Shown here: positions 1-12,380 of the stretch, piece by piece
How the letters are laid out: each line of letters opens with the position of its first letter
Position numbering within the stretch: position 1 is the stretch's first letter
Origin: Allium sativum
Lineage: Eukaryota; Streptophyta; Magnoliopsida; Asparagales; Amaryllidaceae
NCBI GenBank assembly: GCA_030737875.1
Contig: CM060920.1
Location: forward strand, 481,894,861-481,958,860
DNA length: 64,000 bases
Direction: 5' to 3'
Translations under genes and position numbers: made by a program
The notes under the pieces: model-generated
Database searches by the model: none
Told to the model about the DNA's origin: nothing
Seen by the model: the letters and a program-made list of their open reading frames with translations, nothing else

Positions 1-749
1 CCACCGTTTGCTTGTGGCTTTGGCTCCTCTGCATATGTAATAGCAACCTCAGTCTTCGACTCAGGGTAAAGGCTCTCAGATCTTAATGGCTTTCCCACAA
101 TAGATTCAAAAGTCTCATCGATATGGTTTATGAGTCTCTCCCCTAAGTACTCATCTACACCAGTTATGAACTTCTCATTCTTCTTCTCGACTCTATCGAT
201 AAGGGAAAATCCATATTTCGATAAGGTATCGAATTCAGCAATATATTCCGAGACTGCCCTACCATTCTTCTTATGCTCCAAAAATTTCCTAAACAATTTT
301 GATTTCTGAGCAGGTGGAATAAACTTATCACTGAAGTGAGTCTTAAATTGATTCCAAGTAACTTGATCCTCGGGAGCAGCCGCTGTAATGGCATTCCACC
401 AATTCATCGCTTGCCATTGAAGCTGATGCGATGCTAACTTTCTCTTCATTGCATCATCGATCCCCAAATCCTCGAAGATGCACTCACAACTATCTAGCCA
501 ATCTTGACTGTCCGTAGCCGATTCTGTTCTGTGGAACGTCTTCCCACCAAGACTAGTATAATGTTTGTTAAGCTTGGCGAAGTCGGCTTTAGGCGCTTGC
601 ACTACTGCACAAACACCGTTAACAGCATTAGGAACTGCTCCCTGAGCATCCCGAAGCATCTCTCGCATGAAGGCAGTAATCATCGTCCTCATATCAGGGA
701 CACTCCCATTGTTGGCCCCTGAACCCGTACTCCTCGTATATCGGCTCAT
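1..749 (-). CDS. Gag polyprotein of Ty3/gypsy-type retrotransposon K (C-terminus off window)
   Basis: Structural capsid protein of an LTR retrotransposon; it would assemble the virus-like particle in the cytoplasm. The frame opens at an ATG at 749 and stays open for 249 codons to the window edge, so the zinc knuckle, protease and pol lie outside. A low-complexity N-terminus is followed by the Retrotrans_gag core: DWLDS at residues 83-87, QWQAMNWW at 111-118 (the family W-W signature), TWNQFKTHFSDKFIPP at 131-146, VSEYIAEFDTLSKYG at 166-180 and an E/K-rich helix at about 184-202. The pattern resembles chromovirus gags, possibly the Tekay/Del group, but that lineage call is an inference. A primer-binding site and LTR end lie upstream in the expected order (943-989). 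This is the only coding frame in the window free of stops and frameshifts, which suggests a younger element than its neighbours. Confidence 0.88.
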   Translation of the reverse strand, partial: MSRYTRSTGSGANNGSVPDMRTMITAFMREMLRDAQGAVPNAVNGVCAVVQAPKADFAKLNKHYTSLGGKTFHRTESATDSQDWLDSCECIFEDLGIDDAMKRKLASHQLQWQAMNWWNAITAAAPEDQVTWNQFKTHFSDKFIPPAQKSKLFRKFLEHKKNGRAVSEYIAEFDTLSKYGFSLIDRVEKKNEKFITGVDEYLGERLINHIDETFESIVGKPLRSESLYPESKTEVAITYAEEPKPQANG

Positions 750-942
750 CGTTCAATCTGTAAAGAGAAAACGATTAACCATCTCCTTAGTGGTGCCCGT
801 GCAGTGCGACTTCATCCTTAGATATACTAATAGTATATGTATATATATAGTTTTTGAAAACCAAAATATCACAAATATGCGCTCTCATATATGTATACTA
901 TCTCTCCCTGATGTCTTCCCCTAGGTTAACTACGCAACCTAG
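750..942 (-). other. Untranslated leader of element K, between PBS and gag
   Basis: About 190 bp of AT-rich sequence between the gag start and the primer-binding site. It occupies the 5' leader position of the minus-strand element. I see no ORF or conserved motif apart from short TA-rich runs. Confidence 0.6.
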
Positions 943-954
943 GCTCTAATACAA
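943..954 (-). promoter_or_regulatory. Primer-binding site of element K
   Basis: The plus strand reads GCTCTAATACAA, two mismatches from GCTCTGATACCA, the reverse complement of the plant iMet-tRNA primer site. Two bases (AG) separate it from a TG that starts the LTR end at 957, the spacing also seen in A-B and F. It fixes K as a minus-strand element. Confidence 0.7.
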
Positions 955-956
955 AG

Positions 957-989
957 TGTGATGGCCCGGCCATACTAACTGACATTTCC
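957..989 (-). mobile_element. 33-bp stub of the 5' LTR of element K
   Basis: The stub begins TGTGATGGCCCGGCC on the plus strand, i.e. a sense LTR end of ...GGCCGGGCCATCACA, directly next to the PBS spacer. The sequence changes at 990, where LTR A begins with TATAACAACCC. The rest of K's LTR is not found after LTR B ends at 12380, so the junction is not a simple insertion. Confidence 0.5.
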
Positions 990-3656
990 TATAACAACCC
1001 AAATTCCGACTGACTAGATTTTTTTTTTCAAAATTCCAGTCTATCTAAACTCAAGTTGGTTTGCTCTGGTATCCTACAGAAAAGACAGAGACATAAAATA
1101 TGTCAAAGCTCAGAAAACATCTCACAGCGGAATGGATAAAATATAATATACTCAAAGTATAGCCTTACCATATTAATAATGCCGCCTAACCAGTATCCGG
1201 AGCTATCATGTCACTATCACAAATCTAACCTGCGAGTATGTTATGAGGAGGGGTCAGAACACAAGTTATAGTGACTGGATTTAAATTATACACTTTGGAT
1301 AACACTACATATACCGTTCAATCATATTTCCTTATATATTAAGTTACTTGGGTTAACAGTACTCCGGGCTTATACACACGTCGCACCCATTTACTTCCCA
1401 TTTTATTAACCTAATACAATATATATGTAGCTAACCTCAATATTAAGGTACACCCCATGGTACCCCAATCGCACGGTCTCCACCGTAACACCATCGAAAT
1501 ATATGCAGTCCTTCTTCCTACGCCATAGTGACGTACGGATCTCTATATAACAATGTTACGTTCCGCATATATCTATCATTACTATGCTGCGTAAGCATAT
1601 AGACTGCCACCTTCGATCGAATCAGATTCCATACTAGATTAATGCTCTAAAGTCTACGATACACCACCCAGAGCCGACATGCATGTATCTAGACTGTCCC
1701 ATATACGAATCATCAATTATAGCTCGATTCCAGAATCGCATGTCCTCTAATGTGCACCGAGTCCCATGGCAGGGTGATACAAGAAACAAAGAACTCGGTC
1801 GGGAGCTTTTCCATATCTGTACAGGCCCGTCTTTAAGAGCCTCTATATACAGATATTCCTAGGGTATGTTTTCATAGTGGCTATGCCCCCCTTGGCCCCT
1901 CCCTCAACCAGTAAAGACTACAAGAGCTAAATGACCACCCCTAAGAAAACAATCTAAACATCCGTCTGGCGTCTTCCCTCAACCACCGTACCTCGATAGT
2001 GAAAGGTGAATGGTCTATTAGTTTTAGCACTAGTCTTTTCGCATCCCACTGGTTGTCGACGACGGGTATCCGACGATCTACTATCCTTGTTGGTCACGAC
2101 CCTTCGACTCTCCATTGAGGCGATTGCCGAATCACCATGGTGTCACTGCGTCACAGCATTCTGACTGCATAGCTACTTTTGCAGTTGAGGCCCACCCACT
2201 TAGTAGTTACGCGCCGACCCAACCTCTATGAGCACAGCCTAAACATCTGCCACCGCACAGAGGACTACTAGGAGCACCATACGTATCTCAGGAAGCCGCG
2301 TGCTTCCACTTCTAGTCCTTCGGAGCCGACAGAATAATCAGATAAATGTGCGCTCCCCTCGTGCCTTATAACACCACGATAATCTAACCCATTGGGTTGT
2401 TCACCCTCAAACGTGCGGACCGGTCCAAGCGCCTCACTTTAGTATGTTGTTAGACCATATGTCTAAACATTCTTTTATGCGCTTGCCTTACCTCATATGG
2501 TTTCCATTTAACTTGGTTATTCTCATTCATATTGAATTCTTAATCAAGTTACCAAGTTCCTCTTGTTTACTAATTTCGGTTATGTAACTAACCCATTTAA
2601 GATTATTAATAAGCCCACAACATGTTATTCTCTATATTGTGGCCCAAGGTCTGTAATTCACAATCCCTTTATATTCTTGTTTGATTTTATCGGTATAATA
2701 ACATGTTTATGTAATATGTTATTAAGTATATCTCAATTCACATGTTTTCTATTAACATGTAAGTCATTATTTACGATTGAATATAACTTATTTCGTAAGT
2801 TTTCCTCATTCTTTCTCATTTAATCATAATTCCATTTACATCGTTACTGCAACTTTTCGTTGTTTACTTATTAAATTAGTTCTCTTAACCAAGGCCCATT
2901 AATAAGTTTCTCTATCCATTAATTATAACCTATGTTATAATTTCCTCTTGTCCCTAGGACAAGTCCAAACATGTTATTCTTATCAGCGGGATTTCGACTT
3001 CCAAGTTTATAGATTACTAAACTTATAATTAAGTACAACTTCTCATATTTCATATATTTTCCTCCTTTTATCAACTAGTTTCCGGCTTTCCCCATTTACT
3101 GATTACTTAATTTACAATTAAGTGTCCCTTATCTCATTTCACTAGTTATACTATTTCCTTACTAGTTTATTATAACCTAAGTTATAGTCGTTGTTTGTCC
3201 CTAGGACAAGTCTACCTATTATACAACATTCTCATTAATGTTGATTATTTATAATAGGTGATTATCATTCCCCATTTAAACCATTTTCTTTTACTGTTGT
3301 ATTCCAGTATTCTTCATTCACTATAATATATGTTACTTATTTTAATTAAGGAAAACACTTCATGCACCTTATCAGTTTGATGTATAAAAGGAATCAGTGA
3401 TTTATTTTCATAATGTATTACTATCTAAATCCGTGGTGGCAAGTAATTTCTTTCCTTTTTCTTACTTTATTCATTGTGGCTTACTTTCAACCATGTTTTT
3501 AGAAATAGGTCATTTAGGGAAACACATCACTTTTCCTTCGCATCGCACTAGCTCAGACCATTACATCCCTTCCTTTCTTATTTTTTGAGTTTGACATTTA
3601 ATTACCATCATTGCCATTTATTCATATCTTGATATATACATATATTTATATATATG

Positions 3657-3901
3657 CACTAGACCTCTCACGTTAAGCCTACTCTTGTGGATGCTGGGTT
3701 TGCCGGGCAAGTCCGGATAGACTTCAACCATAAGTTGACTTAACCTCGTGTCTTAGTACCATTGCATGTTTTAATTATGCACTTAGACCCCTCACATTAG
3801 ATTTACCCACTGTGAATGCTAGATATGCCGGGCGGTTCCGGGCAAATTTAGATCACAAGTGCAATCTAACCTCGTGTCTAAGAGCATTACAGTGTCAAAT
3901 T
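3657..3901 (-). repeat. Two tandem ~120-bp GC-rich stem-loop modules in LTR A
   Basis: The copies at 3657-3778 and 3779-3901 share CCTCTCAC...TTAG, then TGCCGGGCRRKTCCGG, then AACCTCGTGTCTDAG. Flanking arms such as TTGTGGATG and the downstream CATAAG/CACAAG allow partial pairing around the GC-rich centre. The same module occurs in LTR B (10088-10323) and three times in each LTR of element F. Confidence 0.75.
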
Positions 3902-4717
3902 ACTGCGAATCTAGGCATGTTCGTTCTTTAACAATTATTTCTATTTCATGTAAATTTTAGACATAATCTCCTTTTCATATGTTTACTGCAATCTAATTTA
4001 CATGTTGCCAAATTATGCCTATATTTTGTCGCATGTCCTTTTTACCATGTGTTTAATTCTATTTTGACATGTAAACATTTAATCTGGTAATTGTTCAAAT
4101 CCAACAAGTTAAACATGTCATTTAATTATATACCATAAGTGAATCATGTGATTATAACAACAGTAGTCATTACCTATTTTCTAACAAGTTTGTTTTCAAC
4201 ATGTAATCATTCCAACACATTAACTGATTCAACATATGAATTATTCATATTAACATCTCAACTTGTTATAACATTAATTCTTAATTATTCTAGCAAATTC
4301 AATTATACAAAATGGGGAATGGTAAACAATAACATATTATTATCTAATATGCTATAGCTTAAGCCCACTGACCTCGTACACTTTCCCAATTCTAGATCTG
4401 ATCCAGTTTTAGCATCCATGGTTTTTCCCCTTAATCGGATTCAGAACCTAGCAACCATGCATTGACTATTTTTACAAAAAAAGAAAGGAAAAGAAGGAGG
4501 AGGAAAATTGAATAGATCAGATATAGAAATTACCTCACTTTGTTAAGAGATCTAAACACCCATTTACAAGCATATGTTCCTTTTCTCCAGAATTAGATTC
4601 AGAATTTTACCTAAACTAATAACCTAAATTTTCTGAATAGACTAGGGAAGGAAAAGGAAACGACAGAGCTTCAATATAGCCTCAGAAATATGAGGTTTAG
4701 GTTTAGCTCTATAGACT

Positions 4718-4725
4718 TATTTATA
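4718..4725 (-). promoter_or_regulatory. TATA box of LTR A
   Basis: The minus strand reads CTATAAATAAG. It lies about 465 bp from the sense LTR start and matches the equivalent position in LTR B (11111-11118). Confidence 0.6.
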
Positions 4726-4820
4726 GGTGTATCAGAAAAACAGGACCCTCAGATTTAATTAAAAACCATCATAAACATCCACGTATCAGAAAAACCCTAA
4801 TCTGTCAAAATTTGTCATAG

Positions 4821-4875
4821 GGGGGTCAACCCACCCCGTACGAGGTCGACCTAGGGGTCGACACCCTCGGGCGGG
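4821..4875. repeat. GTCGAC palindrome cluster of LTR A
   Basis: GC-rich patch (GGGGGGTCAACCC, GAGGTCGACCTAG, GGGGTCGACACCC) in AT-rich surroundings, about 100-150 bp upstream of the TATA box in the sense direction. Similar clusters sit in LTR B, H and S. Confidence 0.65.
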
Positions 4876-4950
4876 AAATCCGCCGCCTTCCCAAATTTTG
4901 AATTTTGAACCGATATTTGAATTTCTGAACCTATTTTTGAATTTCTGAAC

Positions 4951-4953
<3 letters not shown>

Positions 4954-4997
<44 letters not shown>
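4954..4997. repeat. (TA)n microsatellite in LTR A
   Basis: Uninterrupted alternating TA of about 44 bases. LTR B has only a short TA run at the equivalent place (about 12166-12181), so the tract expanded in this copy. Confidence 0.95.
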
Positions 4998-4999
<2 letters not shown>

Positions 5000-5189
5000 T
5001 TCCTGTGTGTATACAAACTTCAAACCTTAATAACTTCTTCATACGGTGTCCGATTTACGCAAACTAGGTGTCTATCTTGACCAAAATTTCGAGACAGACG
5101 CAATGGCATAGTCTATTTTACTTAATTCTAAATATTAATTTAAGTTATTTTTACTTTATTATTTTAAGTTAAAAATGCGGGGTGTTACA

Positions 5190-7417
5190 TTCTCTTACCC
5201 TTAGGAAATTTCGTCCCCAAAATTTGATAATGTAAAATCGATTGACCCCTCGCATAATATACATCCATCATGTGTGCATCCAATTTTTGCAATAATTGTG
5301 CACTTGTGCTAAGTGAAATACAACATAATAATGCATGTATGCCTAAGCGGTACCTCCAATGTATATGCAAATTTCTCAAAAATCCTTTTAAAATATGATG
5401 CTCGCATCCTAAATATACTGGCAGTTCTACATGAATGCAATATTTTGAAAATCAAAATGCTTTTTCATCCAAATTTTTCCACACATTTACTAAGTAAGAA
5501 TGTAGTTCATCCAATTGTTGCATCAAAAATCCTACCAACCAACTTTATTTTTCGAATATTAGAAAAATCTAATTTTCTAAATTCAATTCCTTATGTTACA
5601 AAAAGGTGGAAAACGGAAAATTTCGCATCTTCCGTTTTTCTTTTATGTACCCTTTTCCAGCCGTGCTTGGATTTTATGTAACTATTTATAAGGATTACCT
5701 ATTTTTCTATCCAAGCACAACCCACATAAGAAAACTTTCTTTTGTTACTGATTTTCTTTTTCATCTTATCTTGGAAAGTTTTATCTCTATGCATCTTTCT
5801 CTCAACTTATCATGTTTTTTGCTTTACTGAATTTGTTGTTTCCTTTTTAGTTGTACCTTTTCTCTTTTATTAGCTTATTTAATTATCTGATCATAGTTTA
5901 AATTTAAATAAGCTTCTAGTCTTTTAACTAAAACGGGAGAATAAACACCCTACACAGCTACTACTAAGAGTCAAGAATCTCGGGACTATGTCCCCTTCAG
6001 ACAGAAAAATCCAAACTATGGGATCCATGACAGGTTTAGGTGTTACCCTAACCACCCAACAAGAATAAAATAACGGAACGACCCCAACAGAAATGCAGTA
6101 ACAGGGTTTACCCCTAACATGAAAATTAGCAACAGGATCTAAACACTTACTTTCCCTTTTAACTATCTAGTAGTCACCACTAGTCCTAGCTGCGTACCAA
6201 TAATTATTTCAAGCAACACCCTAGGCTTTTCAATGCTTACACATTCTACGGAAACTTATCATTATCCCAAGATAAATTTCGCTCTTTACTTCATAGCCTC
6301 AAAACTTTTCCCGTCTTCCCTAGGCACTAATCCTCACCTACTCCATACTTTTAAATATGGTTTGGCCTTTTCATTTAAACTTTCTTCCAAAAAATTAAAA
6401 ATGTCAAAACCTTATTTTTCTCATGAAAACTTACTTTTGCAAACCCATAAAACATGTCATAAAAAAATGTAAATCATTTTTTTTTCAAACCACAAAAACT
6501 GGAGTAGATAATGACAACTATTCCTCAACCGGGTTTATAACTTGTTCTTACCTATAAGGTCAGCTCAGTCTCTTACCATAAGGTGCAAACATCCACTCTA
6601 TTCTTAATTCCCATGATTTACTTTGTTCACCCAAAAAAATTTCTCATTTAAACAATTTATCAAAAATGATTGTCAAAAGAATAGAGGCTTCAAAACTTAC
6701 TTTACTAAAAATTCTTGTTATGAAATATAATAAGAAAACTAGTGAGCTATACATGCTCTATAATATACACCTTTTACTGAGAGAATTTTATTTTAGACAA
6801 AATTTCCATGAGAAATCACTATTTACAAAATATACCCCATTTTACTTTGAAACTCAATATGTATTCTTTACATATTAAAACCATAACTTCTAAGATTAAA
6901 ACATCAAAACACCATAAACCCTTTTCCTAAAACTTTAACAATTTCAAGTTCTTAAAAGTTAGCAATGGTGTTAGACTCAAAGTGGGTTCCAATTTTCTAG
7001 GCTTTCCCAGACAATTCCCAAGGTCAATTCTCTCAACATATATATTCCTAATCCATTTTTTCTTCTCTTTTTTAAACTTTTCCATTTTATAAGGCTTTAC
7101 TTCCAAATCCACTAACCCAAAATACTAATCATATGGGATTCACCTTCCTTCCGCACAAAATATATTGTATACTTTCCACACAAAATATATTGTATACTTT
7201 CCACACAAATTTCCTGAGGGTCTCAAATTTCCATATTCATTCCTTTAGTGTACAAAACAAATATCCCATTTCTTATCATATTATGCTCTTTCTATTTAGT
7301 GGGTTCCTCTATGGATCTAGGTACATATATATAATAGATATATTTATATTTTTAAAAATACAAATACGTTCACTCACCATTCATCTAGGAATCCTAAACC
7401 TAAGCTCTGATACTAGA
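5190..7417 (-). other. Interior of element A-B (PPT, non-coding sequence, PBS)
   Basis: The PPT lies at 5191-5207 (sense CCTAAGGGTAAGAGAAT before TGTAACACCCC), next to a GGGGACGAAATTT block typical of plant gypsy 3' ends. The PBS at 7404-7415 reads GCTCTGATACTA on the plus strand, with a 2-bp spacer to LTR B. The 2.2 kb between is AT-rich. I checked the minus-strand frames for gag, protease, RT and integrase motifs and found none. A direct repeat of about 30 bp (CACACAAAATATATTGTATACTTTCC type) occurs at about 7151-7206. Confidence 0.75.
7404..7415 (-). promoter_or_regulatory. Primer-binding site of element A-B
   Basis: GCTCTGATACTA on the plus strand, one mismatch from the iMet-tRNA complement, followed by a 2-bp spacer and LTR B. 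It marks B as the 5' LTR. Confidence 0.85.
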
Positions 7418-10400
7418 TATAACAACCCGAATTCCGACAGACCTTTTTTTTTTTTTCAAAATTCCAATCTATCAAAACTCAAGTTGGTTTGCTCTGGTAT
7501 CCTGCAGAAAAGACAGAGGCATAAAAAATGATAGAGCTTAGAAAACAACTCATAGCAGAATGGATAAAATATAATATACTCAAAGTATAGCCTTACCGTA
7601 TTAATAATATTGCCTAACTAGTATCCAAAGTTGTCATGTCTCTGCCACAAATCTAATATGCGAGTATGTTATGAGGTGGGAGTCAGAACACAAGTTCTGG
7701 TGACTGGATTTAAATTATACACTTTGGATAACACTACATATACCATTTAATCATATTTCCTTATCTATTACGTTACCTGGGTTAATAGCACTCCAGGCTT
7801 ACACACACATCGCACCCATTTACTTCCCAGTTTATTAACCTAATACAGTATATATGTAGCTACCCCAATATTAAGGTACACCCCATGGTATCCCACTCGC
7901 ACGTTCTCCACCGTAACACCATCGAAATATATGTAGTCCCTCTTCCTACGCTGTAGTGACATAGGGATCTCTATATAACAATGTTACGTTCCACATATAT
8001 CTATCATTACTATGCTGCATAAGCGTACAGACTGCCACCTTCGATCGAATCAGATTCCATACTAGATAATGTCCTCAAATCTACGATACACCACCCAGAG
8101 CCGACATGCATGTATCTAGACCGTCCCACATACTTATCGTCAATTATAGCTCGATGCCATAACCGCACATCCCCTAATGTGCACCGAGTCCGATGGCAGG
8201 GCGATACAAGAAACATAGAACTTGGTGGGGAGCTTTTCCATATCTGTACAAGACCATCTTTAAGAGCATCTATATACAGATATTCCTAGGGTCTATTTTC
8301 ACGGTGGCTATGACCCCACCTCGGCCCCTCCCTCAATTGGTAAAGACTACAAAAACTAAACGACTGCCCCTAAGGAAAACAATCTAAACATCCATTTGGC
8401 GTCTTCCCTCAACCACCGTACCCCGACAGTGAAAGGTGAATGGCCTATTGCTTTTAGCTCTAGTCTTTTCGCATCCCACTGGCTGCCGATAATGGGTATC
8501 CGACGATCTACTATCCTTATTGGTCGTGACCCTTCGCCTCCCCATTGAGCCGACAGCCGAATCACCTTGGTGTCACCGCATCATGGCATTCTGACTGCAT
8601 AGCTACTTTTGTAGTCAAGTCCTACCCACCTAGTAGTTACGCGCAGACCCAACCTTTGTTAGCATAGCCTAAACATCTGCCACCGCACAGAGGACTACGA
8701 GGAGCACCTTATGTATCTCAGGAAGTCGCATGCTTCCCCTTCCAGTCCTTCAGAGCCAACAGAATATTCAGATAAATGTGCGCTCCCCTCGTGCCTTATA
8801 ACACCACGATGATCTACCCCGTTGGGTTGTTCACCCTTAAACGTGCGGATTGGACCAAGCGCCTCACTTTAGTATGTTGTTAGACCCTATGTCTAAACAT
8901 TCTTTTACGCGCTTGACTTACTTCATCAGGTTTCCATTTAACTTGGTTATTCTCATTAATATTGAATTCTTAATCAAGTTACCAAGTTCCTCTTGCTTAT
9001 TAATTTCGGTTATATAACTTAACCCATTTAAGTTTATTAATAATCCCACAACATGTTATTCTCTAGATTGTGGCCCAACGTCTGTAATCCACGATTACTT
9101 TATATTCTTGTTTGATTTTATCATTACAATTACATGTTCTACTTAATATGTAATTAAGTATATGTCAATTCACATGTTTTCTGTTAACATGTCAGTCATT
9201 ATTTATGATTAAATATAAGTTATTTCATAAGTTTTCCTCATTCTTTCTCATTTAATCATAATTCCGTTTACATCATTACTACAACTTTTCGTTGTTTGCT
9301 TATTAACTTAGTTCTCTTAACTATGGCCTATTAGTATGTTTCTCTACCCATTCATTATAACCTATGTTATTATTTCCCTAAGTCCCTAGGACAAGTCCAA
9401 ACATGTTATTCTTATCAACGGGTTTTAGACTTCCAAGTTTACAAATTACTTAGTTTATAATTAATTACAACTTCTTATATTTCATATATTTCGCGCTTTT
9501 TCTCAACTAGTTTCCGGCTTTCCCCATTTACTGATTACTTAATTTACAATTAAGTGTCCCTTATCTCGTTTCACTAGTTATCCCATTTCCTTACTAGTTT
9601 ATTATAACCTAAGTTATAATCTTCACTTGTCCCAAGGACAAGTCTACTGATCATACAACATTTTCATTACTATTAATTATTCATAATATGTGATTATCAT
9701 TCCCCATTTAAACCATTTTATTTTACTGTTGTATTCAAGTATTCTTCATTCACTGTAATATATGTTCCTTATTTTTATTAAGGAAAACAATTCATGCACC
9801 TTATCAGTTTGATGTATAGTAGGAATCAGTGATTTATTTTCATAACGTATTCCTATCTAAATCCGTGGTGGCAAGTAATTTCTTTCCTTTTTCTTACTTT
9901 GTTCACTATGGCTTACTTGCAACCACGTTCTCAGAAATAGGTCATTTACGGAAATACATCACTTTTCCTTCACATCGCACTAACTCAGTCCATTACATCC
10001 CTTCCTTTCTTATTTACTGAGTTAGGCATTTAATTACCATCATTGCCATTTATTCATATCTTGTTATATACATATATTTATATATATAAACTAGACCTCT
10101 TACATTAAGCCTACTCTTCTGGATGCTGGATTTGCCGGGCTGGTCCGGGCAGACTTCTACCATAAGTTGACTTATCCTCGTGTCTTAGTACCGTTGCACG
10201 TTTTAATTATGCACTTAGACCCCTCACATTAGATTTACCACCTGTGAATGCTGGATATACCGGGCGGTTCCGGGCAGACTTATATCACAAGTGCCATCTA
10301 ACCTTGTGTCTAAGAGCGTTACAATGTCAAATTAATGTGAATCGAAGCATGTTCGTTCTTTAACAATTATTCCTATTTCATGCAAATTTTAGGCATAATC

Positions 10401-11126
10401 TCCTTTTCATATGTTTACTGTAATATAATTTACATGTCGCAAAATTATGCCTATATTTTGTCGCATGTCCTTTTTACCATGTGTTTAATGCTATTTTGAC
10501 ATGTAAACATTTAATCGGATAATTGTTCAAATCCAACTAGTTAGACATGTCGTTTATTCAATAATATACCATGAGTGAATCATGTGATTATAACTACAGT
10601 AGTCATTACCCATTTTCTAACAAGTCAGTTTTCAACATATAATCATTCCAACACTTTAACTGATTCAACATATGAATTATTCATATTAACATCTCAATTT
10701 GTTAAATGGGGAATGGTAAACGATAACATATTATTGTCAAAAATGCTATAGCTTAAACCTACTCACCTCGTATGCTTTCCCAATTCTAGATCTGATCCAG
10801 TTTTAGCATCCATTGTTTTCCCCCTTAATCAGATTCAGAACTAACAACCATGGATTGACTATTTTTACTAAAATTGAAAGGAAAAGAGGGAGGAGGAAAA
10901 TTGAATAGATCAGATCTAGAAAATACCTCACTTCGTTATGAGATCTGAAAACCCATTTACAAGCATATGTTCCTTTCCTCCAGACTTAGATTGAGAATTT
11001 TACCTAAACTAATAACCAAAATTTTCTGAATAGATTAGGGGAGGAAGAGGAAATGGCAGAGCCTCAGCGTTGCCTCAGAAATACGAGGTTTAGGGTTAGC
11101 TCTACAGAATTATTTATAAATTATAG

Positions 11127-11985
11127 GTTTTCATGCCCCTTTTCCCAAGTTATGTTCATAGTGGACCATATGCCCCAAATTAAGATTATAACACTTTATT
11201 CAAGTTATGCCAAATTCCTAATTACAAGTTATACCCAATTTAACTTTTTTCCGTTGTTCCCAATCTAATGTATTCGCATATTTCAGCGGCATGCCCAGGC
11301 TCGAAAGTAGCCTGGCTATATAAAAATAAAATGGGATAAGATAGAGGGAAGATGACAGAAATGATCATACTAACAAGATTAACATGTAATGGCATAAATA
11401 AGCATAGAAAATATGGTGGCATAATGACTAGGTAGGCATATAGGGACAGATCAAATGAATATATGATAATAGAATTGACTCTGATATAATAGAGACAGGA
11501 GTGATATGATATAAACAATGATTTAGATGTCCAACTAATAACAAATCCAATTTAACCACAAACATGATAGGTACAAGGTGATCCAAACAGTGAAAAAATG
11601 GTAGATCTGACATGATAAATAGGTATAGGTTCTGATCTAGTTCATAATCACGTCAGAATAACTAAGATAAACAAGTTATAACAGATCTGATGTGATTCAA
11701 ATGGTCATAGGCATAGGTCCAAGTTATAATCATATCAAGTTTAACTTTTAAATATTTAGATCTAAAATAAACATAGACTCACAGTGTTCGGATTTAGAAA
11801 AATAAAAGAAGAATAACAGATGTTGAATCACAGATCTACACTTGAATAACTCTAAACTTGATTAACTCGATTGCAAAAGAAGAAAAAGGTTTAATTCAAT
11901 TTTGGCAGTGACAACATCTAGTCCTCCTTTATTTTCAGTGTGCAAAACATGAGAAATAAGGCCATATATGTAGCTGCTAGTCCCA
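11127..11985 (-). other. Extra block in LTR B absent from LTR A
   Basis: LTR A passes from its TATA region (about 4730) to the CCCTAATCTG block (about 4795) in about 70 bp. In LTR B the same span is about 860 bp. The added DNA ends next to a second TATA-like site (minus strand CATATATGG near 11965). I cannot assign it to a known element, and it has no clear terminal repeats or ORF. Confidence 0.55.
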
Positions 11986-12010
11986 AACCCTAATCTGCCA
12001 TGTCTGCCCT

Positions 12011-12095
12011 AGGGGGGTCGACCCATGGGTCGACACCCCCTTGAGGGGTCGACCCGGGGGTCGACATCCCCCTTAAGGGGTCGACACCCCTAGGC
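12011..12095. repeat. GTCGAC palindrome cluster of LTR B
   Basis: Five GTCGAC sites within about 85 bp in nested near-palindromes such as GGGTCGACCCATGGGTCGAC. This is the best-preserved example of the cluster also seen in LTR A and H. Confidence 0.85.
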
Positions 12096-12380
12096 GGGAT
12101 ATTTCCCGCTCGCCTTATTTCTGCGTGATTTGAACTGTTTTGGCTTAATTTTGATTTTCTGGACTATATATATGTATATATATTCTTCTTGCACGTATAC
12201 AAACATCAAACCTTAATAACTTCTTCATACGGTTCCCGTTTTACGCAAACCAGGTGTTTATTTTGGCTAAAATTTTGAGACGAACATAATGGCTCAGTCC
12301 GTTTCACTTAATTCTGATTATTAAATCAATTATTCCTTCATTTATCATCTTTAGTGTTGTTAAAATTATGGGGTGTTACA

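Larger units (their letters stand above)
990..5189 (-). repeat. LTR A (3' LTR of element A-B), 4200 bp
   Basis: Sense start TGTAACACCCCGC (plus-strand end at 5189), sense end GGGTTGTTATA (plus-strand start at 990). It aligns with LTR B over its whole length, by eye about 10% diverged. The TATA box at 4718-4725 leaves a U3 of about 465 bp and about 3.7 kb downstream. It carries a GTCGAC cluster, two stem-loop modules and paired inverted repeats of the type TTGTCC-CTA-GGACAA (around 2950-2967 and 3200-3215). ORFs inside it are not conserved in a coding manner with B. Confidence 0.85.
990..12380 (-). mobile_element. LTR retrotransposon A-B, large non-coding (LARD-like) element
   Basis: Two homologous minus-strand LTRs (990-5189 and 7418-12380) enclose 2228 bp. 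The interior has a PPT next to the left LTR and a PBS next to the right LTR, so A is the 3' LTR and B the 5' LTR. I find no gag or pol homology in the interior. Long LTRs with a non-coding interior fit the LARD class of non-autonomous elements. No target-site duplication is visible: the left flank is TTTCC and the right flank ATTAT. The left flank is the K LTR stub and the right flank is inside the T LTR, so the locus was rearranged after or during insertion. Confidence 0.8.
7418..12380 (-). repeat. LTR B (5' LTR of element A-B), 4963 bp
   Basis: Homologous to LTR A end to end, with the same termini (plus-strand start TATAACAACCC, end GGGGTGTTACA). It is about 760 bp longer because of an extra block between about 11127 and 11985, close to the TATA box. 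Stem-loop modules are at 10088-10323, the TATA box at 11111-11118 and the GTCGAC cluster at 12011-12095. Confidence 0.85.

Noticed and set aside
4851..5042. 63-aa ORF with an alternating Tyr-Ile stretch
   Set aside because: Translation of the (TA)n microsatellite.
5190..7417. Gag or pol remnants inside A-B, including the ORF at 5185-5379 (-) ending LGTKFPKGKRM
   Set aside because: That ending is just translation of the PPT-adjacent block; no gag, protease, RT or integrase signature is present in any minus-strand frame.
3397..10020. 63-aa ORFs at 3397-3588 and 9829-10020 that look like conserved proteins
   Set aside because: They are the same stretch of LTR A and B; about 12 of 63 residues differ, with no sign of amino-acid constraint, and they run antisense to the element.
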